DNA from: CALFVT01 sp964513675 | Lineage (GTDB): Bacteria; Pseudomonadota; Alphaproteobacteria; Caulobacterales; Maricaulaceae | Length of the DNA stretch: 64,000 nucleotides | NCBI GenBank assembly: GCA_964513675.1 | Contig: CAZEOD010000004.1 | Location: 17,274-81,273, forward strand | Direction: 5' to 3' | Shown here: one piece after another, positions 8,313-17,700 of the stretch | Numbering within the stretch: the first letter of the stretch is position 1 | Layout of the letters: every line of letters begins with the position of its first letter | The notes under the pieces: model-generated | What the model saw: only the letters and a program-made list of their open reading frames with translations | Databases searched by the model: none | Told to the model about the DNA's origin: nothing | Program-made: the position numbers and the translations under genes

Positions 8313-8579
8313 TTAGGTGTGATTGGCAAGATATATTAAAAGGCTCATCACAGCGATAGGGATGAAGTAAACGGTTAAAATAAGTTTGGGGCGGTAAGAG
8401 CGCTGATAGCGGCTCAGGCCTTTTGTTATGAACCGCGCTTTATCTTCTGATTTATCAGAAGCTTCATAGGCTCCCGCAAGTTTGTCTTTATATTGCCGCC
8501 GCGCCTTGGCTGATAAGACGGCATAAATAAGTGTCAGCACCAGAATGATGACGATTATATTTCGTAGCCATGGCAGCAT
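8313..8579 (-). CDS. Small conserved two-TM membrane protein
   Basis: An 88-aa protein with one TM at about 4-24 and another at about 66-85, joined by a basic hydrophilic loop (AKARRQYKDKLAGAYEASDK). It has a strong AGGAGA site. It lies 39 bp after the 503-aa gene and 16 bp before the DUF1523-like gene, all on the same strand. I do not recognise a characterised family. Its place between the AAA+ module and DUF1523 suggests a membrane subunit of the same system. Confidence 0.75.
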   Translation of the reverse strand: MLPWLRNIIVIILVLTLIYAVLSAKARRQYKDKLAGAYEASDKSEDKARFITKGLSRYQRSYRPKLILTVYFIPIAVMSLLIYLANHT

Positions 8580-8618
8580 ATATGTCTCCTTATTATGGGT
8601 TAATCGTCATCTTTTTTC

Positions 8619-10130
8619 TTAATCTTTTTTCTTGCGGCGTTTCTTTTTATGAGGCCGGACATAATAAGTCCCGTTTTTAACGATCGGCTCGCCCCATGGA
8701 TTGTGAAAATCTTTGCCCCGCCTTTTATAGGGCTTATCCCCGCGGTTTTGCGGAAGCTCGCTGCGGGCAGAGGATAGCTTTCGCGGGGGCTTAGAGGGCG
8801 GCTTAGCTGTCTTGGCGGGGCGTTTTTTATCTGTGGGCGGGGTGTAGCGCGCAGGCCATGGGCCATATAATAGCTCCCGCGTGCCGGCCTTATCGGCGGC
8901 ATATTCTTCTTGCATAAACCGCGCGACATAGTCTTTCTTCACATCAGAGAAGGTCTGATAGGCGGCATAAAAGGCCGGCTTATGGCAAATAAAGAGCTGG
9001 CGGAAATCAAGCGGCGATAACTCGGCCAGCAGCCGATTTACAAGGCCGCGATGTTCATGTTGACTGGCGCGAAATTTATAAAAATAAGCTGGGTGATCGG
9101 GGCCGAATTTCGGATGGTCTCCATCGCCGTCAAACCAGCGCACAACATCAACAAGCCCGTGATATTCCTCTGGCAGGTCATCAATATATTTACGGGTCAG
9201 ATAGCGAATATCTTGCCGCGATAAGTTCGATAGATCCTCACCGAGCTTCCCAAGCGTTGCGATGAGAATGAAGTCAATTTTCTGCTTTATAATCGTCACG
9301 CCGTTTCGCGCCCCGCGTGAGGTGACGATCGGTTCAATTAAATTATTATTATTTAAAAAATTTGCGATCTTCTGGCGGTCATTCAAATCATAAACCATAG
9401 CGCCGCCGAGCTGCGCGAACCCGTTTAGCGATGGCTGCGTTATGACTAACTCTTCAGGCGCGCTCTCAAGGCCGCGAAAAATATAAACGCCGCCATAATG
9501 GGTCGTGTAATAGCAGCCTTGGGTGTAGCTTTTAGCTGATAGATTAACGGGGTTGCGATAGATATTTCCGGTTTGCCGCGCCAGTTCTACCATTTTGGCA
9601 ATCAGAACATCATCCCACCACGCATCGGGCTCGGAAAGAAAGGTCTCGATATGGCCTTGTAGAACTTTTGCGCCCTTGACGCGCTGGCCGATAGTGTCGG
9701 CTTCGATATGAATATTTTGAATGGCCAAAAGATCAGAGGGGCTGTCGATTTTATAAACCGAATCCATTAATTCCCCCGTCACAGCTTCGCGCGCCGTCAG
9801 GGCAAAAAGCTCGGCTTCATGGCTCTCTATGTAATCACGCAAGATTTTGCGCGAGGTCGAAAATTCAGTGCTTAAAAGCGGCGCCGTTTTTTGATTTGGC
9901 GTCAGCAAAATAAACTGCTGATTACAGCCCTTGGGATTGAGATAAAGCTCATCACCAATCTCATGGCCAATCTCAGGGCTAAAGCCCGAAATATCAATAT
10001 GAAACTCGGTGAGGGCTGTCTCTTTGCCCGTCAAATGTTTCATCGCGCGGTTATAACGCGCCACCATACCGGGCGCCGACACCTCAATGAGATTGCCATA
10101 CATAAGGCCGCGTTCAACAAGGCGCATCAT
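8619..10130 (-). CDS. Conserved protein of unknown function paired with the AAA+ ATPase (possibly DUF6638)
   Basis: A 503-aa soluble protein. Residues 1-415 look like one conserved unit (MMRLVERGLMYGNLIEV, FHIDISGFSPEIGHEIGDEL, FSTSRKILRDYIE, YTQGCYYTTHYGGVYIFRG). Residues about 420-503 form a low-complexity Lys/Arg/Pro tail ending KKKRRKKKD, which could bind nucleic acid or acidic membrane. From memory it matches a family annotated DUF6638, though I cannot check this. Its ATG shares one base with the stop of the upstream ATPase gene (TAATG), so the two are translationally coupled and probably act together. No catalytic motif is apparent. Confidence 0.7.
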   Translation of the reverse strand: MMRLVERGLMYGNLIEVSAPGMVARYNRAMKHLTGKETALTEFHIDISGFSPEIGHEIGDELYLNPKGCNQQFILLTPNQKTAPLLSTEFSTSRKILRDYIESHEAELFALTAREAVTGELMDSVYKIDSPSDLLAIQNIHIEADTIGQRVKGAKVLQGHIETFLSEPDAWWDDVLIAKMVELARQTGNIYRNPVNLSAKSYTQGCYYTTHYGGVYIFRGLESAPEELVITQPSLNGFAQLGGAMVYDLNDRQKIANFLNNNNLIEPIVTSRGARNGVTIIKQKIDFILIATLGKLGEDLSNLSRQDIRYLTRKYIDDLPEEYHGLVDVVRWFDGDGDHPKFGPDHPAYFYKFRASQHEHRGLVNRLLAELSPLDFRQLFICHKPAFYAAYQTFSDVKKDYVARFMQEEYAADKAGTRELLYGPWPARYTPPTDKKRPAKTAKPPSKPPRKLSSARSELPQNRGDKPYKRRGKDFHNPWGEPIVKNGTYYVRPHKKKRRKKKD

Positions 10131-12082
10131 TATGAGCGGGTCTCCAAATAGCGTTTCTTTGCTTCCTCTTGGCGGCCAAAGTCTCGCACCATAGTCTCAA
10201 TCGCGACCTCATCGGATTTATCGGCGTAGCGAAATTCGCTATCGGCGTAGCGGTTGATCTCTTGGATCACCATATCCACTGTGATAGGCTGGGCGAGATC
10301 TGCGATCATATCGCGTTTGCGATCATAATTTTGGAACAGGAAGAGGTCAGGGTTTTCCATCCACTCATCTGGCAGTTCAAAATCCATGGCGCGGACTTTG
10401 ACGGCGTCGGTGATGTTTTTAATCGCGCGCCCCGTAAAACGCTCATCTGCCTCTTGAATGGCTTTAAGATAATGACCCATTTTGGCGATATTATCTAAGT
10501 TTCCGATCTCTTTTTGGGTGCGCTCAAATACGGCGAGGAGTTTATCTTCATGCGGTTTGGCGTGAGAGCCGTAACTGGCGGCCACGGCTTTTTTAATTTC
10601 CTGCGCCGCAAAAAGCTCATGTTGACCCGTTGGGATGCTATGATTTTTTCCCATTAATAAATGAAGAATATCAATATAATCTTCGCGCGATTGCGGCCCG
10701 TCCACTAAGAAGCGTGCCCCGGCGCGCTGGCGCAAGGCGTCATCAACATTTTCGGGATAATTCGAGAACATACCAAAGGTGCAATTCCCGCGCACCACCG
10801 TATTCGCACCGGCAAAGCTCTCCATGAGTACGGCCGTAATTTCGAGCTGCCCTGCGGAGGATTGGCGGTCACCGCGTTTCCCCGCGAGCTGATCTATGTC
10901 GTCAATCGTACCAAAGCCAATGACAGTGGGGTCGAGCATGTTTTTAACAAAGGCCTTGGCATTTTGCGCCGATTTTCCCTGATAGCTGTCAATGCTGTCC
11001 GTGGATAGGTTTTGATAGCGAAAGGGGTAATCTGCAATTTGGCAATAATCATGGATCAACCCTGCCATCATTTGAATAAGCGTTGTTTTACCCGTGCCGG
11101 GTTTGCCGTCGCCCATAAAGGTGAAGATAAACCCGCCGAGTTCCGCGAAAGGATTTAATTTACGCTCGAAATCATAGGCCATCAACATTTTAGACAGCTT
11201 CATGGCTTGGTATTTCGCGATGTGATTCCCGACCACTTCATGCGGCTTTTTAAACGTCATGGCCAGTGTGCTGGCCCCGCTGCGCGAAAACGGTGTAAAT
11301 CCGTTGATTTCAAAATCATCCGCTTCGACGCGGTAAGTGACAGATGTGAAGGGGGCGAGGCGGGGGAGGCTGGCGGCGCGCAATGCGGCGATATCTAATA
11401 ATTTCTCCAAGAAGGCTGTCACAACGGGCAGGAGCTTATCTTCGCTATCGGCAAAAAGCGCGAGGTTTTGATCCAACTCCCATAAGATGCCGGTTAAAGC
11501 GAGCTGCGGGTTATCCGTCAGGATTTCTTCGACTTCGCCAATATCAATCGGCGCGGCGGACGCATCAGCATGTGAATCCTCAAGTAAGTAACTGGCGGCA
11601 TTGGCAAAGACATGCAGGCTAATCAGGGCGCTGGCGGCTAATCCTTCGGTAAATTCGGCGGCTTTGCTGCCCGATAATTTGCCTTCAAGATTGTCTTTCA
11701 TCAGCCGCGATAACCCCGTGTGATCGCTATATTGATCGGAGACAGCGAGGGCTATGGCGAGGGCGCGGCGTAGGGATTGCAGCGCATTGGCTTGTAGGGG
11801 GCTGGGCAGGGGGTCATCGCCCGCTAGCCCGTTAACGCGGGTTATTAAATGCACGCCGTCAGGGCGCTGGGTGGACTGGGTGACAAGGCCGGGTGTGGTT
11901 GAACGAAACCGGCGGCGCGTGCCAATGCCAGAGGAGCGCTCTTTGGGTGCGGCGCTGGTGATATCCGCCTTATTCGCAAGGCGAGGCGTATGGTCAAAGC
12001 CGGCGAGCAGGGCTTCTGCGGCTTTATATTTGCTGCGGATAAGGGTTTCTTTTAATTCCATCTGGTCAGAGACAGCGGACAT
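10130..12082 (-). CDS. AAA+ family ATPase (MoxR/ClpX-like core) with N-terminal helical region
   Basis: A 650-aa protein. The AAA+ core holds Walker A GDGKPGTGKTT (324-334), a Walker-B-like strand VIGFGTIDDID (387-397), a sensor-1-type segment GMFSNYPENVDDAL (437-450) and candidate arginine fingers in LRQRAGARF (450-458). Residues 1-300 are an unfamiliar, mostly helical region, and about 470-650 contain the lid. Such ATPases remodel or assemble partner complexes by ATP hydrolysis. It lies eight bases after the 379-aa gene and overlaps the 503-aa gene by one base. The insertion between Walker A and B (NLSTDSIDSYQGKSAQN) is unusual. The substrate is unknown. Confidence 0.85.
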   Translation of the reverse strand: MSAVSDQMELKETLIRSKYKAAEALLAGFDHTPRLANKADITSAAPKERSSGIGTRRRFRSTTPGLVTQSTQRPDGVHLITRVNGLAGDDPLPSPLQANALQSLRRALAIALAVSDQYSDHTGLSRLMKDNLEGKLSGSKAAEFTEGLAASALISLHVFANAASYLLEDSHADASAAPIDIGEVEEILTDNPQLALTGILWELDQNLALFADSEDKLLPVVTAFLEKLLDIAALRAASLPRLAPFTSVTYRVEADDFEINGFTPFSRSGASTLAMTFKKPHEVVGNHIAKYQAMKLSKMLMAYDFERKLNPFAELGGFIFTFMGDGKPGTGKTTLIQMMAGLIHDYCQIADYPFRYQNLSTDSIDSYQGKSAQNAKAFVKNMLDPTVIGFGTIDDIDQLAGKRGDRQSSAGQLEITAVLMESFAGANTVVRGNCTFGMFSNYPENVDDALRQRAGARFLVDGPQSREDYIDILHLLMGKNHSIPTGQHELFAAQEIKKAVAASYGSHAKPHEDKLLAVFERTQKEIGNLDNIAKMGHYLKAIQEADERFTGRAIKNITDAVKVRAMDFELPDEWMENPDLFLFQNYDRKRDMIADLAQPITVDMVIQEINRYADSEFRYADKSDEVAIETMVRDFGRQEEAKKRYLETRS

Positions 12083-12090
12083 ATATGTTC

Positions 12091-13230
12091 CTAACTATAA
12101 TTTAAAATTTGGCCGTTATCGCCGACGACATATTTTCGGACATTGCGAAAACCTGCGGGGTCTTTCTCATTGAGCACTTGATAGGCGCGGTGGGGCAGAA
12201 CAAGGGAGCGCGTGACAGCGCTCGCGCCGGCTTTCATGGCGTGCGGGTCCGATTTATTTAAGGTGTAAACTTGCCTTTGTGCTTTTGAGAAAAATCCCGT
12301 TTTCTCCGAGGTCGCGCTTTCGGAAACCAAGGTTTCAACGCGCCATGACAGCGCCCAATCCAGCCCCGGAACGCCGCTAGCCTCGGCGAGTATATCGCGC
12401 AAGGGGCCGGTTTGCGTTGTAAAGGCGTGGCTATACATAGGGCCTAAATTAAACCGCCTTAGCCGCATGGGGTAAAGACCATCAAAATCCTGATCGAAGC
12501 CTTTTGCAATCGTCAAAAGCGTCAGGGAGGATAAAGACTGCGCGAGCATATTGCCTTGCACAAGTGGCCAGCGCCGCTCGTCATAGGGCAAAGGTTTTCG
12601 CCCGACATCGACAAGGTCCATTATATAGATAACCGGCACATTACCTTGGCTATCATAAACGGCCCAATGCACAACATAATCACGCCGCGTTTTGGCGGTA
12701 TGCCCTTTTTTCCAAACAGCGCGTGGATGGTTCTGCGCCAAGAATAAATTATCCTGATCGAGGCTTTCATAATAGAGCCGCTGCGACATGGCATATTGCA
12801 GCTGTGTCGGGGCGGTTTTCTCATCCAAAATATGGGTCACCATCTCTTGTTTGATTTGCGCCGCGTCTGGGAGGGAGTTTAATTGCGGCTTGGCCTGAAG
12901 GGCATCAGAGGCCATTTGCAGGATTTCCTGATAGACGGGAAAACCGCTATCGGATTTATCTATATTGAGCAAAGAGGGGGTGAGGCTACGGTTGATACGC
13001 TGCGCCATTAAAAACTTATAGGATAGTGCGGTAAAGCTCGCGGTCAGGCCGTGAATATAATATCCTAAAATATTAGCCTCTAAGGCCGAGATGTCAGTGT
13101 CGGTTTCAGACCGCCGCGCCACATCGGAGAGATGGCCCATAATCCGTTCAAACTTCGCAAAATATCGCCGCGTGGCGAGCGCTGTTTCAATCGGTTTATG
13201 GGTCGTTGTGAGATCCACAGTTTGTGTCAT
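12091..13230 (-). CDS. Unrecognised 379-aa protein of the AAA+ operon
   Basis: Begins MTQTVDLTTTHKPIETALATRR. It is predicted soluble and mixed alpha/beta, with conserved-looking segments VVHWAVYDSQGNVPVIYIMD, YPMRLRRFNLGPMYSHAF and SLVLPHRAYQVL. The open frame runs upstream to 13368 but overlaps the coiled-coil gene; the ATG at 13228-13230, ten bases after that gene's stop, is the sensible start even though its Shine-Dalgarno (AAGAG) is poor. I recognise no family and no catalytic motif. Its position between the coiled-coil protein and the ATPase marks it as a component of the same complex. Confidence 0.7.
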   Translation of the reverse strand: MTQTVDLTTTHKPIETALATRRYFAKFERIMGHLSDVARRSETDTDISALEANILGYYIHGLTASFTALSYKFLMAQRINRSLTPSLLNIDKSDSGFPVYQEILQMASDALQAKPQLNSLPDAAQIKQEMVTHILDEKTAPTQLQYAMSQRLYYESLDQDNLFLAQNHPRAVWKKGHTAKTRRDYVVHWAVYDSQGNVPVIYIMDLVDVGRKPLPYDERRWPLVQGNMLAQSLSSLTLLTIAKGFDQDFDGLYPMRLRRFNLGPMYSHAFTTQTGPLRDILAEASGVPGLDWALSWRVETLVSESATSEKTGFFSKAQRQVYTLNKSDPHAMKAGASAVTRSLVLPHRAYQVLNEKDPAGFRNVRKYVVGDNGQILNYS

Positions 13231-13240
13231 GAGGGATCTC

Positions 13241-14323
13241 TTAGCTATTTTCTCCGTAAGCATTTTTGTCATGCATTTCGACAATCTTGGCAAAGCGGCG
13301 AGCAAAGCGATCATCGGCCTTGGCTTTTTCTTCCAGCACTCTGCGGGCAAAGACGATGTGGTCCTCATGGGCTTCCATCATTTCAGCCATGCGCGTATTG
13401 GTTGCCGCGCCAATCGCGGCCATAGCGGTTTGCGCTTCTTTGTCAGTTTGGACGCCAATCTCGTTAATGCGGTGGGCAACATCTTGTTGCTGCGCGGTTT
13501 TCAGCGATTTCGTCAGAGCATCATAAAGAACAACGCGCTGTTTCGTATCGGTTTGAAGCTTATTAATCAGAACCATTTGTGTGGCGGCTTGATTTTGCAA
13601 ACTATCCGACCATGTTTTGCCTTTTTCAATATAGCGTTCAAGGGTCTGACTTTCCGCCAGCTTGACTTGCTCCATTTGGGTGAGTTCATTAAATTTACCG
13701 TTCACCGCCGCAAGCTCTGTTTCCAGTTTCGCGCGGGCTTTGGCATCTTGCTCTACTGATAGCTTGCCTTCTAATTCGATGATCTTGGGATCGAGCGCAA
13801 GAATATCAGCTTTAATGGTTTCGAGTGCTTCGACGGCGGCTTCGCGGTCTGCAAGCGTTGTTGTTAAATTCGCATCTACACGCTCTTTATGAACACCAAG
13901 TTGGTTGAGCTGGTCTTGGAGCATGTTTGTAATCACATTGGATTTGGCAATCAGGTCTTGGAGTTTATCTTCAACCGTGGCCGCGCGGATCCGCTCAGAC
14001 CGTAAGCTTTCTGCGCGCTGTTTAGAAAAGAACCCGACGAATTTTTCCCAGCCCGTTTTACTGCGCATGGAATCAAACTCTTTTGAAAACCCACTCGTGA
14101 CATCATCCAGCCCCAATATAAGGTCGGCAATATTATCATTCATTAATTTGGAATGGGCGTGGACATCATCAAGCGATGCATTTTCTATGTCGATTGAAAT
14201 ATCTTGGCCGGACGCCATCTTGTCGCGGGCGCTTTCAATTTGCGCGCTTAGTGCTGCGATCTTGGCTTGCGCATCGGCGACCTCGGATTTTGACTTTTCT
14301 ATTTGAGTCTCAAAATTTGCCAT
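13241..14323 (-). CDS. Coiled-coil protein heading the AAA+ operon (possibly TelA-like)
   Basis: A 360-aa protein, almost entirely helical. Residues 1-40 and about 140-240 have heptad patterns rich in Ala, Leu, Glu and Lys (AEVADAQAKIAAL-like; KIIELEGKLSVEQDAKARAK). A short aromatic segment GWEKFVGFFSKQ sits near residue 90. There is no signal peptide or TM. The overall layout is reminiscent of the TelA/KlaA toxic-anion-resistance family, but I cannot confirm this. A strong AAGGGAGGGAACG site precedes the ATG. As the first gene of a six-gene operon (14323 to 7628), its promoter should lie in the AT-rich gap to the right. Confidence 0.75.
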   Translation of the reverse strand: MANFETQIEKSKSEVADAQAKIAALSAQIESARDKMASGQDISIDIENASLDDVHAHSKLMNDNIADLILGLDDVTSGFSKEFDSMRSKTGWEKFVGFFSKQRAESLRSERIRAATVEDKLQDLIAKSNVITNMLQDQLNQLGVHKERVDANLTTTLADREAAVEALETIKADILALDPKIIELEGKLSVEQDAKARAKLETELAAVNGKFNELTQMEQVKLAESQTLERYIEKGKTWSDSLQNQAATQMVLINKLQTDTKQRVVLYDALTKSLKTAQQQDVAHRINEIGVQTDKEAQTAMAAIGAATNTRMAEMMEAHEDHIVFARRVLEEKAKADDRFARRFAKIVEMHDKNAYGENS

Positions 14324-14733
14324 TCGTTCCCTCCCTTTTGTTTCATGTTCTTATCTAATATATATGGGATGATGTCTTCGAATTTCAATATAGAAGTTTA
14401 GAAAGCCTCTAAGTTTACGGGCGGGTTTCATACGGCGCCCCTTATGAATTAAGGGTTGTAGCGGACGAATATAGCCTAATTTAATATTAATTAAGACTAA
14501 CAGATGATTAACGTCTGAGGTCATTATTATTAACGGCCGATTTACCTTAATTAACAGACTCTTTTCATATGCGGATAAAACAGGCGTGAATATGTTTTTT
14601 CTTCTTAAAAGAGAAAAATTTATCATCAGAATTTAAGGTAGTGTTTACGATATTTCGTTACCTCTCTCTCAAAGGTTAAATAGTAATATAATTCTCAGTG
14701 GGGCGGATGCTGAGAGTCAGAGTGGTGGAAACA
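14324..14733. promoter_or_regulatory. 410-bp AT-rich divergent intergenic region
   Basis: The region separates the AAA+ operon (leftward) from the first giant gene (rightward). It is clearly richer in A/T than its surroundings, with TTAATATTAATTAAG and TTATTATTAACGG stretches, and must contain the promoters of both. I find no convincing gene; a 91-codon minus-strand frame at 14351-14626 has no ribosome site or recognisable protein. No -35/-10 pair stands out enough to place. Confidence 0.5.
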
Positions 14734-17700
14734 ATGCCCCGATTTAAAAAGTTAATGTCTATTGTTAAAATGCTTATTGGTGTTTGGCTTTGGATAGCCC
14801 TTAGCGTGCCTGCGATGGCAACAACATTCACCGAAACTGTTCCAAATGGAAACGGCCCCATCCCAGATACATTCCCGCCGGTTGGCGGAACGATGTTTGT
14901 CTTGGTTGGTGTGAACGGAAATATTTATTATCAATTCGTCAATCCGTCGACGCAGTTTGAAGGCTTTGCCGGAACAGGCGCGCCGGCTGCCTTTCGCGGT
15001 ATTCCAACATTTCAGCTCGGCCCTGAGCAAGTTTTAAATTGCGGTATCGTCTCATGTTCAGATTATTTTGGCGGCGCGATTGCGGAAGGCTATTCCCGCC
15101 TAACGGTTCGTGATGCGGATGCATGTCCAGGTAATTTTGATTTTGAAGATGTGACATTTTTGGTCAATGGTATTGACGTTAGCAGCCTATCTAATTTGGG
15201 GCCGAATGATGTTCAGCGCACAAATCTGACAGGGACGAGTCAAGTTTCTAATACAGAAAATTGTTTTCGTGACCAAGGGACAGGCGAAACCAGCACAGCT
15301 TGGTTTGATCTGCCGGGCAATGTTTTAAATGATATTTTAACCAGCGGATCGACAACGCCGTTTATTCGCGATGATGACACAGGCCGCAGCACGACACGCG
15401 GTGATAATGCATGGTTCTTCCAAGACGGCGTGGATGCGACAGGCACCCCCGAAGTTGCACCGGGAATTACGATCGAAAAAACTGCTGACCGTTCAAGTTA
15501 TGACGGCGTGGGCGATGTGATTAATTATAGTTTCTTGGTCACGAATATCGGTTCTGTTCAGCTTAATGATATCGTTGTTGATGATAGTTTCATTATCGGC
15601 ACAGTTTCATGCCCGCTGACATCTTTAGTCACAGGACAGACAATGACCTGTACGGGGCAACATATTGTTAGCCAACAGAATGTCGATGACGATGTTGTCT
15701 TTGTGAATACGGCCAGTGTTACGGCCAACCCATCAGAAGGGACTTTGGGCAATGTCTCTGGGACGTTAACAATCCCGGGGCCAGATGCGACGAATATGGC
15801 GAGCCTGACTAAATCGGCCTCTCCTCGCGTGGATTTAAACGTCGGTGATGAAGTCACCTATACATATGTCGTCGTCAATACGGGTAATATTACGCTAAGC
15901 GATGTCTCTATCGCGGATGTTCACGGCGGATCTGGTAACTTATCAGCGATTACGCCAATGGCTGTATCTTTGGCGCCAACGGAGAGCCAAAGCTTCACGG
16001 CGACTTATATCGTCACGCAAGACGATTTCGAGGCCGGCTCTATTGATAATACGGCGACGATAACGGCGACGCCAGCGCGTGGGAATTTCACCTCGCCCGA
16101 GGCCACTGAGCAAGTCACAATGGCTACGCCTACTCCCGAAGCTAGTTTTTCTAAACTCGCCTCTCCCACTAGCGATGTCGCAGCGGGTGACCTGATTACC
16201 TATACTTACCGCGTTGATAATACAGGTGATGTAACCCTTGAAAATGTCACCATAGCCGATGTGCATAATGGCAACGGCGCCTTATCAGCGATTACGCCGG
16301 CCAGCGCGACGATTGCGCCCGGCGGCTTTGCCGAGTTTACGGCAAATTACACAGTCCTTCAATCGGATGTCGATGCCAATGCGCCGATCACAAACACGGC
16401 GACAGCGGCCCTAAACCCTGCGCGCGGGAGCTTGGCTGACCTGACTGATGACGCCTCTGTTGGCGTCGCCGCAGAGCCGAGCGCAACATTTACGAAAACG
16501 GCTGACCCGAAAACAGACCTCCAAACCGGTGATATTGTCACTTATAGCTATGTTGTCACGAATACGGGGAATATTGATTTAGTTAATTTATCCGTTTCAG
16601 ATGTTCACGGCGGTATGGGGAGCCTGTCTGCGATATCGCCTGCCTCGCTTCCTTTGCTGGCGGCGGGAGATAATGCGACGTTCACGGCGAGCTATGAAAT
16701 CACATTGCAAGATTTCGAAGACGGCAGCAATATTGATAACCAAGCCACGCTTAGCTTTACGCCGGAGCGCGGCACGCTCGCGCCTTTAACGGCGAATGAA
16801 ACTATTTCAATCGCCGGTCCAACACCTAATGCTGTTCTGAGCAAAACGGCCTCTCCGGCAACAGAACTCACAGCCGGCGCGGAAGTGACCTATACTTATA
16901 ATGTAGAGAATACGGGCGATGTCACGCTGACTGACCTGTCTATATCGGACGTGCATCAAGGCACAGGGACGCTGAGCGCGATTACGCCGGCCACGGTTCC
17001 GGTGCTGGCCATTGATGATAATGTTGATTTCACGGCGACCTATATTGTCACCCAAGAAGATATTGATAGCGGGGTAGATATTACAAATATCGCGACGCTG
17101 AGCGCAACAAGCGCGCGCGGAACCTTGCCTGTGATTACGGATGATGCCGTCATTACCATAGAGGCGGCTAATCCGCTTATGACGCTTTTAAAGACGGCCA
17201 CGCCTGCCGCTAATGTCAAGGCTGGCGATATCGTCACCTATACATATGACGCCGAGAATACAGGAAATGTCACCATGACGGCTGTTTCGGTGAGCGATAT
17301 ACATAGCGGGGCGGGGACTCTATCCGCAATCACCCCCGCAAATGTGACATTGGCTCCCGGCGAAACACAGCGTTTCACGGCGAGTTATGAAGTCACGCAA
17401 GATGATATTGATGCGGGGCTCGATATTACAAATGATGCAACGCTGAACGGCACGCCCGAGCGCGGTACATATATAGCAGCGCTTGATGATGCCGTTGTCA
17501 CAGTGGAAGCCCCGACTCCGACAATGACGATTGCCAAGACAGCAGATAAAGCCGCAGACCTCACAGTTGGCGAGACGGTAATTTATAGCTACGTCGTTGA
17601 AAATACAGGTAATGTTACCTTTGATTTGGTCTCAATATCTGATGTCCATGACGGCGTTGGTGTTTTATCGGCTATTATGCCGGGGTCTATTAATGACTTT

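Noticed and set aside
14351..14626. A 91-codon minus-strand frame in the divergent intergenic region
   Set aside because: No ribosome site, no recognisable protein, unusual composition, and it lies where promoters are needed.
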